Shown here piece after piece: positions 16,338 to 24,421 of a stretch of DNA of 34,930 nt. Where the stretch lies: contig NZ_CALFXI010000008.1 in NCBI RefSeq assembly GCF_937958065.1, positions 1-34,930 of the forward strand, given 5' to 3'. Below the pieces are notes generated by a model. That model was given only the letters and a program-made list of their open reading frames with translations. It made no database searches and was not told the origin of the DNA. Source of the DNA: an uncultured Steroidobacter sp. GTDB taxonomy: Bacteria > Pseudomonadota > Gammaproteobacteria > Steroidobacterales > Steroidobacteraceae. The number at the start of each line of letters is the position of its first letter. Position 1 is the stretch's first letter. The position numbers and the translations under genes were made by a program.

Positions 16338-17281
16338 TTCTCGGTCGCGGGCGCCAGCAGCATCAAGGGTTGATCCGCTACCCGAAACGTCAATGGCGGC
16401 TTGCACCACAGGATCTCGCCATCGACGGCGACCTTGATCCCGCGTTTTTTTCCACCACTCAGCAGCCGCACCGTCATGCTACGGAAAGGAAAGTTGCGGA
16501 TGCGCTCATCTTCCCCGAGCTGTCCCAGCATGCCGCGCACCCCCAACCAGACGAGCTCGGCCGTGCCGACCGGTTCGACGATCACCGCCGCCAGACGGTG
16601 GTGTTTCACGTCTTCGGCTTCAGCCAGGCCCACCTGCTCGAGCTGAAGTGCATTGTTGCCAACGAATATGCTCGGCGTGAACAGCGTCTCGCTGCCCTGC
16701 TCGTGCTCGACTTCGACGATCAACTGGCGATGCTCGCGCATCAATGTCTTCAATCCCGCCCACATGGCCACCGCGCGGCGCCGACCATACTGACGTTTGT
16801 ATTCCTCCCGATCCTGCAGCAGCTCCGGATACAGCCCGAGGCTGGCGTTCACCAGGAAGGCACGCTCGTTGACCATGCCCACCTGCACGGGTTTCGGCCT
16901 GGCGGTGAGCAACGCACGGGCCGCCTCGGCAGGGTCGAGCGGAATGCCATGCGCGCGGCTCGAATAATTGAAGGTGCCTTGGGGAATGATGCCGAACGGC
17001 CGTCGCGTCGGCAGGACAGCTTGCAGGACGGCATTGATGGTTCCATCGCCGCCGGCGACCACGACGGCGCCGTCGCTGCGGACCGCGGCATCCGCCGCCT
17101 GTTTCGCCACGCTCGCAAGCCGGTCCGGGTGCTCGATCAGGATGAACTCATGCGGTCGATGCGCGGCCGAGAGGATGGCTTCGATCTGTTGCCGGGCCTC
17201 GTGCGCGTCCTTCGAGCCCGAGCCTGCGTTGCTGACGATGTGGAGCGGCGCGTCGGAGGCGAGACCGGGGGCGGCGGCCAT
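16334..17281 (-). CDS. Diacylglycerol/sphingosine kinase family lipid kinase (YegS-like)
   Basis: Protein of 315 residues from the ATG at 17281; a TTG at 17320 would add 13 residues and is not excluded. The DAGK catalytic domain shows IVSNAGSGSKDA near the N-terminus, VVVAGGDGTINAVLQAVL as the nucleotide-binding GGDGT motif, and FGIIPQGTFNYSSRAHGIPLDPAEAARAL. The beta-rich C-terminal domain includes FPFRSMTVRLLSGGKK and VAVDGEILWCKPPLTFRV. Family members phosphorylate lipid hydroxyls such as diacylglycerol or phosphatidylglycerol at the inner membrane. It is first in a two-gene unit with the metallophosphoesterase and is divergent from ligD. Confidence 0.92.
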   Translation of the reverse strand: MAAAPGLASDAPLHIVSNAGSGSKDAHEARQQIEAILSAAHRPHEFILIEHPDRLASVAKQAADAAVRSDGAVVVAGGDGTINAVLQAVLPTRRPFGIIPQGTFNYSSRAHGIPLDPAEAARALLTARPKPVQVGMVNERAFLVNASLGLYPELLQDREEYKRQYGRRRAVAMWAGLKTLMREHRQLIVEVEHEQGSETLFTPSIFVGNNALQLEQVGLAEAEDVKHHRLAAVIVEPVGTAELVWLGVRGMLGQLGEDERIRNFPFRSMTVRLLSGGKKRGIKVAVDGEILWCKPPLTFRVADQPLMLLAPATEK

Positions 17282-17426
17282 GAGCGGTGGTGCACCTGTG
17301 GCGGAACGTCGCCGGTTCAATGCGCGATGGCGGGCCGAAGTTCACGGAATTGCACTTTCTACGACTTCGATGTCGGGCCCGGGCACGCTTCCGCGTCTTC
17401 TTCGAACAGGCCAGAATCGATCCAAC

Positions 17427-20156
17427 ATGAAACGCCCCGCGGACAAGCCGCTCGAAAAATATCGGCAGAAGCGCTCCTTCAGCCGGACGCCGGAGCCGGC
17501 CCCGGCCGTGCCCGCGCACCGGCCAGGGCCGCTGCTGTTCATCGTGCAGAAGCATGCCGCCCGCCGGCTGCACTATGACTTCAGGCTGGAGCTGGACGGC
17601 GTGCTCAAATCCTGGGCGGTGCCCAAGGGGCCGTCGTTGCAGGCCGGCGAGCGGCGCCTCGCGGTCGAGGTCGAAGACCACCCGTTCGACTATGCCTCGT
17701 TCGAAGGAGTGATACCGGAGAAGAACTACGGCGCCGGCAATGTGATCGTCTGGGACTGTGGGGTGTATTCGCCCGATGAAGGCGGCGAGTATTCGTTCGA
17801 CGATCGCGCCCGGGCCGAGGAACGACTGCGACGCGAATATCAGCAAGGCAAGCTGAGCTTCTTCCTTCGCGGCATCAAGCTCAAGGGCTCCTTCGCGCTG
17901 GTCCGCACCAGCACCGACAAGCAATGGCTGCTGATCAAGCACAAGGACCGCTTCATCGGCGGCGACGATCTGCTCGCCCACAACACCTCCGTGCTCACGG
18001 GCGACACGCTGGATGATGTCGCCGAGAGCACCAACCGCGAGCGCTTGTCCGCGATGGAACTGGCCCCGTCCGGTCCGTTCGAGAAAATGCCCAACGAGAT
18101 CGAGCCCATGCTCGCCGAGCCGGGCGCGAATCTCGAATCCGATGAACGCTGGAGCTACGAGCCCAAGCTCGATGGCTATCGGATCATCGCCTTCATCGAC
18201 GGCGATTCGGTATATCTGCAATCACGCCGCGGCCAGAACTACACGGCCCTGTTCCCCGAGCTGGTCGCGGAACTGAAAGCACAATGTGTCGGCTCGATGA
18301 TCCTCGACGGCGAGATCGTCGCGCTCGATGCCGACGGTCGCCCCTCCTTCAACGCGCTTCAGAACCGCGCGCAGGTCAAGGGCCCCAAAGCGCTCGCCGA
18401 AGCGCAGCGCCAGACGCCGGTGATCTTCCTCTGTTTCGACCTGCTGCACTTCGCGGGCATGAATCTGCGCGGTTCGACGTATGAGCAGCGCCGACGCTAC
18501 TTGTCGCAATGTTTGTTGCCGGGTGCTCATGTGCAGCTCATCCATGCCTCCGACAATGCCGAACAGTTGCACGAGGCCTCGCTCGCCGCAGGCTTCGAGG
18601 GCACGGTCGCCAAGCGCAAGGACAGCGCTTATCAGCCCGGCCGTCGTTCGCCGAACTGGTTGAAGTTCAAATCCGTGACGACCACCGAGTTCGTCATCGG
18701 CGGCTTCACCGCCGGCAAAGGTCAACGCCGTTCGCTCGGCGCCCTGCTGCTCGGCTACTGGAACAAGGATCAGCTGCAGTACGTAGGCCACGTCGGCTCG
18801 GGATTCAACGATGCGTCGCTCGCGAGCGTGTACAAACAGCTCACCGCAATCGCCCGCAACACCCCTCCCTTCGCCACCAAGCCGCCTTTGAACGGTCCGG
18901 CAACCTGGGTCGAGCCCAAGCTGGTGGCCGAAGTGAGCTTCGAAGCCTGGACCGAGGACGGCTTCCTGCGCGCGCCGGTGTTCCATCGTTTGCGCGATGA
19001 CGTGCCGGTGGAGAGCGTGAAAAGCGGCCCCGCGAAAAAGCACAAGGCGCGCGCCAAGGCGACGGCGAAGAACGACATCCAGGCGGTGCTCGAGCAGCTC
19101 GACAACAAATCGAACCGCATCGACCTCGCCGTCCCCCATGGTGCCGGCACCGCCAAAATCCGGCTCACGAACCTGGATCGCGAGTACTGGCCCGCCGATC
19201 CCCAGACCAATTCGCCTGCGATCACGAAACGCGAGTACCTGCGCTATCTCGCCGGCATCTCGCCCTACATGCTGCCGCACCTGCGCGATCGTCCGCTCAC
19301 CTTGATCCGCATGCCCGAAGGCATCGGCGGCGAGCGGTTTTTTCAGAAACATTGGGATCAGGAGCGCCCGGAGTTCGTCGAAGTCATCAGGACGTTTTCC
19401 GAACATGTCGGAGGCGCGCACGACTACATTCTCGCGCACAACCTGCCGACCCTGTTGTGGCTGGGCCAGCTGGGGACGTTGGAATTCCATGTCTGGCACT
19501 CGCGCGCCCGGATCGGCAAGGACTCGGTGAGTCAGAGCGAGGACTACGCGAGCTCACTCGCGGCCATGGAATCCTCGGTGCTCAACTATCCCGACTATCT
19601 GGTGTTCGACATCGACCCGTACATCTATTCCGGCCTGGAAGCCAAGGGCGCGGAACCCGAATACAACAGGAAGGGTTTTGCCATGGGCAAGCGCGTCGCG
19701 TTCTGGATCAACGACCTGCTCAAGGAAATGTCGCTGTGCGCGATCGTGAAGACGTCCGGCAAAACCGGTCTGCACGTGTTCGTTCCCATCGAGCGCACCG
19801 TCACCTTCGACGGTGCTCGCGAGATTTGTGAAATGGTCGGCCGCCACATCCTGCAACAGCATCCGCGCGATGTGACCATGGAATGGGCCACGCAGAAGCG
19901 CACCGGAAAAATTTTCATCGACTACAACATGAACGTGCGTGGTAAGACTCTCAACGTGGCGTATTCGCCCCGGGGGGTACCGGGCGCGCCGGTGTCGATG
20001 CCGCTCACCTGGGATGAGCTGGAAGCGGCCGAGCCGGGCCACTTCACGTTGCGAAATGTGCTCGCGCGCTTGGAAAAAACCGGGGACCGGTGGCATGATG
20101 TTCTCTCGGCGAAACAGAGCCTTGCGAAAGCCTTCAGAAGTAAAGCCCGAAAGTGA
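17427..20156 (+). CDS. ligD: Multifunctional ATP-dependent DNA ligase D
   Basis: Non-homologous end-joining enzyme of 909 residues with the Pseudomonas-type order. The 3'-phosphoesterase is at about residues 30-190 (FIVQKHAARRLHYDFRLELD, then FEGVIPEKNYGAGNVIVWD). The ATP-dependent ligase is at about 225-530 (EPKLDGYRII, adenylated Lys247; then DGEIVALD, EGTVAKRKDS and WLKFK). The archaeo-eukaryotic-primase-type polymerase is at about 575-880, with the metal-binding VFDIDP (Asp728, Asp730) and SGKTGLHVFVPI. The ATG at 17427 begins MKRPADKPLEKYRQKR. The frame is open further upstream, but that part crosses the divergent promoter region and the lipid kinase gene. The partner ku follows 40 nt later. 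Confidence 0.97.
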   Translation: MKRPADKPLEKYRQKRSFSRTPEPAPAVPAHRPGPLLFIVQKHAARRLHYDFRLELDGVLKSWAVPKGPSLQAGERRLAVEVEDHPFDYASFEGVIPEKNYGAGNVIVWDCGVYSPDEGGEYSFDDRARAEERLRREYQQGKLSFFLRGIKLKGSFALVRTSTDKQWLLIKHKDRFIGGDDLLAHNTSVLTGDTLDDVAESTNRERLSAMELAPSGPFEKMPNEIEPMLAEPGANLESDERWSYEPKLDGYRIIAFIDGDSVYLQSRRGQNYTALFPELVAELKAQCVGSMILDGEIVALDADGRPSFNALQNRAQVKGPKALAEAQRQTPVIFLCFDLLHFAGMNLRGSTYEQRRRYLSQCLLPGAHVQLIHASDNAEQLHEASLAAGFEGTVAKRKDSAYQPGRRSPNWLKFKSVTTTEFVIGGFTAGKGQRRSLGALLLGYWNKDQLQYVGHVGSGFNDASLASVYKQLTAIARNTPPFATKPPLNGPATWVEPKLVAEVSFEAWTEDGFLRAPVFHRLRDDVPVESVKSGPAKKHKARAKATAKNDIQAVLEQLDNKSNRIDLAVPHGAGTAKIRLTNLDREYWPADPQTNSPAITKREYLRYLAGISPYMLPHLRDRPLTLIRMPEGIGGERFFQKHWDQERPEFVEVIRTFSEHVGGAHDYILAHNLPTLLWLGQLGTLEFHVWHSRARIGKDSVSQSEDYASSLAAMESSVLNYPDYLVFDIDPYIYSGLEAKGAEPEYNRKGFAMGKRVAFWINDLLKEMSLCAIVKTSGKTGLHVFVPIERTVTFDGAREICEMVGRHILQQHPRDVTMEWATQKRTGKIFIDYNMNVRGKTLNVAYSPRGVPGAPVSMPLTWDELEAAEPGHFTLRNVLARLEKTGDRWHDVLSAKQSLAKAFRSKARK

Positions 20157-20196
20157 GACTCGACCGCACGCCAAGCCGGTCGAAAAGGTACCCCTC

Positions 20197-21069
20197 ATGG
20201 CCATGCGCTCCATCGGTTCATTGACGATTTCGTTCGGTCTGGTTGCGATCCCGGTCAAGCTGTACACCGCGACCCAGACGGCGAATGCCATTTCCTTCAA
20301 CCTGTTACACAAGGGATGTGGCTCGCGCCTGAAACAACAGTACGTGTGCCTGAAGGACGGGCAGACGGTCGAGCGCGACGACATGGTCAAGGGCTACGAG
20401 TTCGCCAAGGACCAGTACGTCCAGTTCAGCAGCGAAGAGATCAAGGCGATGGAGGAAATCGGTACGCATTCCATCGACATCAGCGAGTTCGTGCCCATCG
20501 AGTCCATCGATCCGGTGTATTTCGACAAGACCTACTATCTGGCGCCCGACAAAGGCGGCGCCAAACCCTACGGCTTGTTGAACGAAGCGCTGAAGGACAC
20601 CAAACGTTGTGCCATCGGTCGCTGGGCGGCGCGCGGCAAGTCCTACCTGGTCGCCCTCCGCCCCGTCGGCGATGTGCTCACGATGCAGCAGTTGCACTTC
20701 GCCACCGAGGTGCGTGCCGCAAGCGAAGTCGATGTGGCGAAGCCGGATGTGAAAGCCCCCGAGCTGAAGCTCGCCAAGCAGCTGATCGAGCAGCAGACCA
20801 CGGAAAAGTTCGATCCCACGGCGTACGTCGACGACGTGCGCGCCCGCATCGAGGCAGCCATTCAGAAGAAGGTCGAAGGCCAGGAGATTTCCGTGGCCGA
20901 AGGCCCGGTGGAGACAGGTGGCAAGGTCATCGACCTGATGGAAGCCCTGCGCGCCAGTCTCACCAAGACCGAAACCGCCAAGGCGAACGTCGCCAAGCTC
21001 GGCCCACGGAAGGCCCCGAAGAGAGTCGAACAGGCGGAGAAGCCTGCGCGCAAAGCCAGCAAGCGCTGA
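20197..21069 (+). CDS. ku: Bacterial Ku DNA-end-binding protein
   Basis: Protein of 290 residues that forms the homodimeric ring on double-strand break ends and recruits LigD. The Ku core begins RSIGSLTISFGLVAIPVKLYTAT, and FDKTYYLAPDKGGAKPYGLL is the conserved central block. The C-terminal tail is Lys/Ala-rich (TKTETAKANVAKL, then KAPKRVEQAEKPARKASKR), as expected for the basic DNA- and LigD-binding extension. The ATG at 20197 has AAGG upstream; a second ATG two codons later is possible. Adjacent location to ligD on the same strand makes a two-gene NHEJ operon. Confidence 0.97.
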   Translation: MAMRSIGSLTISFGLVAIPVKLYTATQTANAISFNLLHKGCGSRLKQQYVCLKDGQTVERDDMVKGYEFAKDQYVQFSSEEIKAMEEIGTHSIDISEFVPIESIDPVYFDKTYYLAPDKGGAKPYGLLNEALKDTKRCAIGRWAARGKSYLVALRPVGDVLTMQQLHFATEVRAASEVDVAKPDVKAPELKLAKQLIEQQTTEKFDPTAYVDDVRARIEAAIQKKVEGQEISVAEGPVETGGKVIDLMEALRASLTKTETAKANVAKLGPRKAPKRVEQAEKPARKASKR

Positions 21070-21076
21070 GGAAACA

Positions 21077-21163
21077 GGGAACAGGACGGATTTATTTCGC
21101 GCTCGCGGGGCTGAACCAGGCGCCCCGCGCGGTCAGCGAAAAATAAATCTGCCCTCTGTTCCC
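21077..21163. repeat. 87-bp imperfect palindrome (REP/MITE-like)
   Basis: The outer arms are GGGAACAG and CTGTTCCC. Inside these are GATTTATTT and the complementary AAATAAATC, then GCGGGGC and GCCCCGC around a 10-nt centre. Arms are ~35-42 nt with small bulges, so the RNA would fold as one long hairpin. It begins 7 nt after the ku stop and ends 11 nt before the GTG of the next gene. The arm resembles a dispersed AAATAAATC-type repeat I recall from other gammaproteobacteria. It may work as a bidirectional terminator or reduce read-through from ligD-ku, but no U-tract follows. Confidence 0.75.
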
Positions 21164-21174
21164 CTTGCGGTGCC

Positions 21175-22014
21175 GTGCAGACATTCAGTGTCCAAGATGT
21201 AGAACGCGTGTTGCGTCTGTCACGCAGCACCATTCGCGGGTTGATCAAAACCGGCTTCGTGCAGCCAGCGCGCGGCCCCAGGCGGCAGCTGCGCTTTTCC
21301 TTTCAAGACCTCATCGTGCTGCGGGCCGCCCGCTCGCTGCTGGAAGCGAAGATCTCCCGTCGTCGCATCAATCGCTCGCTGGAGGACCTGCGGCGTCACT
21401 TGCCGGAGCAGATGCCGCTGTCGGGCCTGAGCATCAGCGCCATCGGCGATCGCGTCGTGGTCCGCGATGGCAAGAATCATTTCCAGGTCGACGATGGTCA
21501 GTATGTGCTCGGCCTGGATGTGAGCGTCGAGAACGGCGTGATCCGTGTCGTCGAACACAAAGAGCCTGCCGCCGCCGAAGCGCCGCCCTCTGAAACGGCC
21601 GACGATTGGTTCGACAAGGGCCTGGCGCTCGAAGAGACCGATGCCAAGGCCGCCCAGGCCGCCTATGAGCGGGCCGTGGCGCTCGAGCCGGATTTCGTCG
21701 GCGCATGGATCAACCTGGGGCGCCTGCTTCATGCGCGCCACGACGAGAAGAAAGCGGAGATCGTGTATCGCCGGGGCATCCAGGAATGCGGCGCCGACCC
21801 GGTGCTCATGTTCAATCTGGGCGTGGTGCTGGAAGACCTCGGCAAGATCGACGAGGCGATCGAGGCGTATCAAGCGGCGCTCAGCGAAGATCCCAACATG
21901 GCCGACGGCCATTTCAATCTCGCGCGCTTGTACGAGGCGCAAGGCAAGGAACAACATGCCATTCGCCATCTCGGTCAATACCGACGCCTGGTGAGCCCGT
22001 CCGACAGTCGTTGA
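21175..22014 (+). CDS. MerR-type HTH protein with C-terminal TPR repeats
   Basis: Protein of 279 residues from GTG; no good ribosome binding site is visible because a palindromic repeat lies directly upstream. Residues 1-75 form a MerR-like winged helix (FSVQDVERVLRLSRSTIRGLIKTGFVQPARGPRRQLRFSFQDLIVLRAARSLL split as helix-turn-helix, wing and following helix). Residues ~140-275 contain at least three TPR units (WFDKGLALEET.., AWINLGRLLHARHDEKKAEIVYRRGI, MFNLGVVLEDLGKIDEAIEAYQAAL, HFNLARLYEAQGKEQHAIRHL; each motif given in parts of the repeat). It probably binds DNA and another protein. The position after ligD-ku may be incidental. Confidence 0.85.
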   Translation: MQTFSVQDVERVLRLSRSTIRGLIKTGFVQPARGPRRQLRFSFQDLIVLRAARSLLEAKISRRRINRSLEDLRRHLPEQMPLSGLSISAIGDRVVVRDGKNHFQVDDGQYVLGLDVSVENGVIRVVEHKEPAAAEAPPSETADDWFDKGLALEETDAKAAQAAYERAVALEPDFVGAWINLGRLLHARHDEKKAEIVYRRGIQECGADPVLMFNLGVVLEDLGKIDEAIEAYQAALSEDPNMADGHFNLARLYEAQGKEQHAIRHLGQYRRLVSPSDSR

Positions 22015-22041
22015 CGGACCTGCATCCCCGGTACCGCCCGC

Positions 22042-22047
22042 TATAAT
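22042..22047 (+). promoter_or_regulatory. TATAAT -10 element placing the start of transcription at the start codon
   Basis: A perfect TATAAT ends 6 nt before the GTG at 22054, so transcription would begin at or within a base or two of the start codon. The best -35 with a 17-nt spacer (22019-22024, CCTGCA) is poor; TTGACG at 22011 is 25 nt away. No Shine-Dalgarno sequence precedes the GTG, consistent with a leaderless mRNA. Confidence 0.5.
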
Positions 22048-22053
22048 CGCGGC

Positions 22054-22371
22054 GTGCCGAAGTTCGACAATCCGCTGGATCTCCCCTTCGCGGGCGAAGC
22101 CGCCGCCTCGCTGGGACTCGCCGGCCGCAAACTCAAGAAGACACTGGACGCGTTACGGCAATACGACGCGGACGTTGCCGCGCTCACCCGCGCTTCGGAT
22201 GAGACCGCCCGCAAGAGTCTGGTGATGGAAGCGGCAGAAGCTTATTGGGGCTACGTGGTCCAGCGCGAGCAGCTGGGCCTGCTGGATGCCGATTACATCG
22301 CGAAAGAATATGACATTCCCAGCGACGTGAAGCTCGCGATGGGGCCGAAGGGACCGGGCCCCACTGCCTGA
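22054..22371 (+). CDS. Small conserved-looking hypothetical protein (DUF6665-like)
   Basis: Protein of 105 residues from GTG. It is helical and charged: FAGEAAASLGLAGRKLKKTL, then a helix ending in KSLVMEAAEAYWGYVVQREQ, then LGLLDADYIAKEYDIPSDVK and a Gly/Pro-rich end. No signal peptide or membrane segment is present. The layout recalls a small family I associate with DUF6665, but that label is from memory and unverified. The next Met is at about residue 68, so the GTG is the only reasonable start. It has no Shine-Dalgarno sequence. It ends 4 nt from the convergent GH13 stop. Confidence 0.75.
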   Translation: MPKFDNPLDLPFAGEAAASLGLAGRKLKKTLDALRQYDADVAALTRASDETARKSLVMEAAEAYWGYVVQREQLGLLDADYIAKEYDIPSDVKLAMGPKGPGPTA

Positions 22372-22375
22372 GCTG

Positions 22376-24040
22376 TCAACGCTTCGACGGCGGCGTCGCC
22401 GGTTGGCGGCGTAACGCGTAATTCATGCCGCCCACCCGAAACCATTTGTATCCAAACGCCGTCAGCGCGATGAGGTGGTGACCCTGTTTGCTGGCCCGGC
22501 TGTCATCCGTCTCCAGCAGATTCACCAGCAGCTCACTGCCCTCACCTTCCAGCGTCACCTTGACCTGCTGCGGCTGCCGATTGAAGTTGTGCAACACCAC
22601 GATGCGATTGCCTCGCCAGGAGTAACACAGCCCCAACACCCCGCGCACCCCGGTGCGCAGCAGCGTCCATTCGCCCCAACCGATCTCGGGGCACTCCTTG
22701 CGCACGCGGATCATCTTGATCATCCAGTTCAGCAGCGATCCCGGATCGCGGCGCTGCGCGTCGACATTGACACTTTGATAGCCGTACGGTCCCTTCGAGA
22801 TCACGGGATTGACGAGCTTGCGCGCGGTCGAGAAGCCGCCGTTGCGCTCGCTCGACCACTGCATCGGTGTGCGCACCGCGCCTCGTTCCTTCAGCGAAAG
22901 ATCCTCGCCCATGCCGATTTCATCGCCATAGCGCAGCACCGGCGAGCCGGGCAACGCGAACATCAGGCTGTTGGCGAGCTCGATGTGACGGCGATCGCCG
23001 AGCATCGACGCGAGCCGTCGCCGGATGCCGCGATGATAGAGCTGCATGTTGGGTTGCGGACCGAAGCGCTCGAACACCCGGTCGCGTTTCTGCTTGGGCA
23101 AGCGTTCGATGTCCAGCTCGTCATGGTTGCGCAGGAACACGGCCCACTGCGTGGAATCGGGGATGTTGCGGGTCTCCTCGAGCGCCTTCTCCAACGGCGC
23201 GGTGTCGCTGGTTGCCAGCGCGTAGAAACAGTGCTGGTTCACCCAGAAGTTGAACATCATGTTCAAGCCATCGCGGCCGTCGCCGAAATAGCGCTGTGTG
23301 TCCCGAGGTGCGACATTCGCTTCGCCGAGCAGTGCCGCATCTCCCGCGCGCCATTGCAGAAACTGACGCAGCTCGGCGAGATACTCGAAGCGCAGCCTCT
23401 CGCCCTTGAGTTTCGACTCCAGAATGAACGGCACCGCGTCCACTCTGAAGCCATCGACGCCCAGTTGCAGCCAGTAACCCATGATGCGTCGGATTTCGGC
23501 CCGGACATGCGGGTTGTCCATGTTCAGATCGGGCTGAAAGTCGAAGAAGCGATGGTGGTAATAGAGCTTTGCCACCGGATCGCGCGTCCACACGGATTTC
23601 TGGACGCCCGGAAATACCATGCCTTTGTTCCAATCCGCCGGCCTGTTCTTCGACCAGATGTACCAGTCGCGATACTGCGAATCCGGATTGCGCCTGGCCT
23701 CCTTGAACCACGGATGCTGGTTGGAGGTGTGATTCACGACCAGATCCAGAATCACGCGCATGCCTCGCTTGCGCGCATGGTTCATCAGCTCGACGAAGTC
23801 GCCGCTCGATCCATAGCGCGGGTCGACACCGTAGTAATCGGAGATGTCATAGCCGTTGTCGCGATTCGGCGAGGGCTGGAACGGCGCCAGCCAGAGGACA
23901 TCGATGCCCAGGGAATTCAGATAGTCCAGGCGGTTGATCAGGCCCGGCAGGTCGCCGATCCCGTCGCCGTTGGCATCCATGAACGTCTCGAGGTCCAGGC
24001 TGTAGATGATCGAGTTCTTGTACCAGAGATCTTCGATCAT
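22376..24040 (-). CDS. GH13 alpha-amylase family enzyme, trehalose-synthase (TreS) type
   Basis: Protein of 554 residues from the ATG at 24040 (MIEDLWYKNSIIYSLDLETFMD). The TIM-barrel motifs are all present: DLVVNHTS, GVDGFRVDAVPF with the nucleophile Asp, LLGEANVAP with the acid/base Glu, and FLRNHDELD with the third acid. GIRRRLASMLGDRRHIELANS, PVLRYGDEIGMGEDLSL and AVRTPMQWS match the TreS/maltose alpha-D-glucosyltransferase branch that interconverts maltose and trehalose. The C-terminal beta domain starts near residue 470. There is no fused maltokinase domain. It is the last gene of a three-gene unit, starting 4 nt after the ASRT-like gene. Hydrolase activity on maltose or related oligosaccharides cannot be excluded. 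Confidence 0.88.
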   Translation of the reverse strand: MIEDLWYKNSIIYSLDLETFMDANGDGIGDLPGLINRLDYLNSLGIDVLWLAPFQPSPNRDNGYDISDYYGVDPRYGSSGDFVELMNHARKRGMRVILDLVVNHTSNQHPWFKEARRNPDSQYRDWYIWSKNRPADWNKGMVFPGVQKSVWTRDPVAKLYYHHRFFDFQPDLNMDNPHVRAEIRRIMGYWLQLGVDGFRVDAVPFILESKLKGERLRFEYLAELRQFLQWRAGDAALLGEANVAPRDTQRYFGDGRDGLNMMFNFWVNQHCFYALATSDTAPLEKALEETRNIPDSTQWAVFLRNHDELDIERLPKQKRDRVFERFGPQPNMQLYHRGIRRRLASMLGDRRHIELANSLMFALPGSPVLRYGDEIGMGEDLSLKERGAVRTPMQWSSERNGGFSTARKLVNPVISKGPYGYQSVNVDAQRRDPGSLLNWMIKMIRVRKECPEIGWGEWTLLRTGVRGVLGLCYSWRGNRIVVLHNFNRQPQQVKVTLEGEGSELLVNLLETDDSRASKQGHHLIALTAFGYKWFRVGGMNYALRRQPATPPSKR

Positions 24041-24044
24041 CGGC

Positions 24045-24419
24045 TCACCCCGGGAACGCCAGGGTGGTGGCGATGGCATTGGCCGCCTGGCTCGTATCAT
24101 GCCGGGTGAACTGCACGACCACCGGGTGATCGGCCACGATCACTGCGCCATACGGCGTATCGAGCGGCAGCGCTTGCGGATCGATCAGATCGTTGAAGCG
24201 AACGTGTCGCACGCGCTGCGCGGCGACCTTCAGCAGATAGGGCCCGACGGGTTCGTGATCCTCGTAGTAGATCGTGATCTGCAGCTGAACGTCGAAGTGC
24301 CCGGCGTTGAGGACGCACAACTCGTCTCGGCTCGTGTCGCGCGGTTCCGCTCCCGAGCTGCGCAGCGGCATGTGCCCGCCGGGGATCGCCCACACCTTGG
24401 AACCGACGGCTTTCAGCAC
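24045..24419 (-). CDS. Sensory rhodopsin transducer family (ASRT-like) small-molecule binding protein
   Basis: Protein of 124 residues, matching the ~125-residue Anabaena sensory rhodopsin transducer. Family blocks visible are SKVWAIPGGHMP, ELCVLNAGHFDVQLQITIYYED, EPVGPYLLKVAAQRVRHVRFNDL and TPYGAVIVADHPVVVQFTRHD. In Anabaena the protein interacts with a rhodopsin, but the wider family has been proposed to bind sugar-like ligands. I see no rhodopsin gene nearby. The GTG at 24419 has GAGGAG 5 nt upstream; a GTG at 24425 overlapping the oxidase stop (GTGA) is the alternative. It lies between a sugar-lactone oxidase and a trehalose-synthase-type enzyme. Confidence 0.85.
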   Translation of the reverse strand: MLKAVGSKVWAIPGGHMPLRSSGAEPRDTSRDELCVLNAGHFDVQLQITIYYEDHEPVGPYLLKVAAQRVRHVRFNDLIDPQALPLDTPYGAVIVADHPVVVQFTRHDTSQAANAIATTLAFPG

Positions 24420-24421
24420 CT

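Noticed and set aside
24045..24419. Light-sensing role for the ASRT-like protein
   Set aside because: No rhodopsin gene is present in the window, and the tight operon partners are sugar enzymes.
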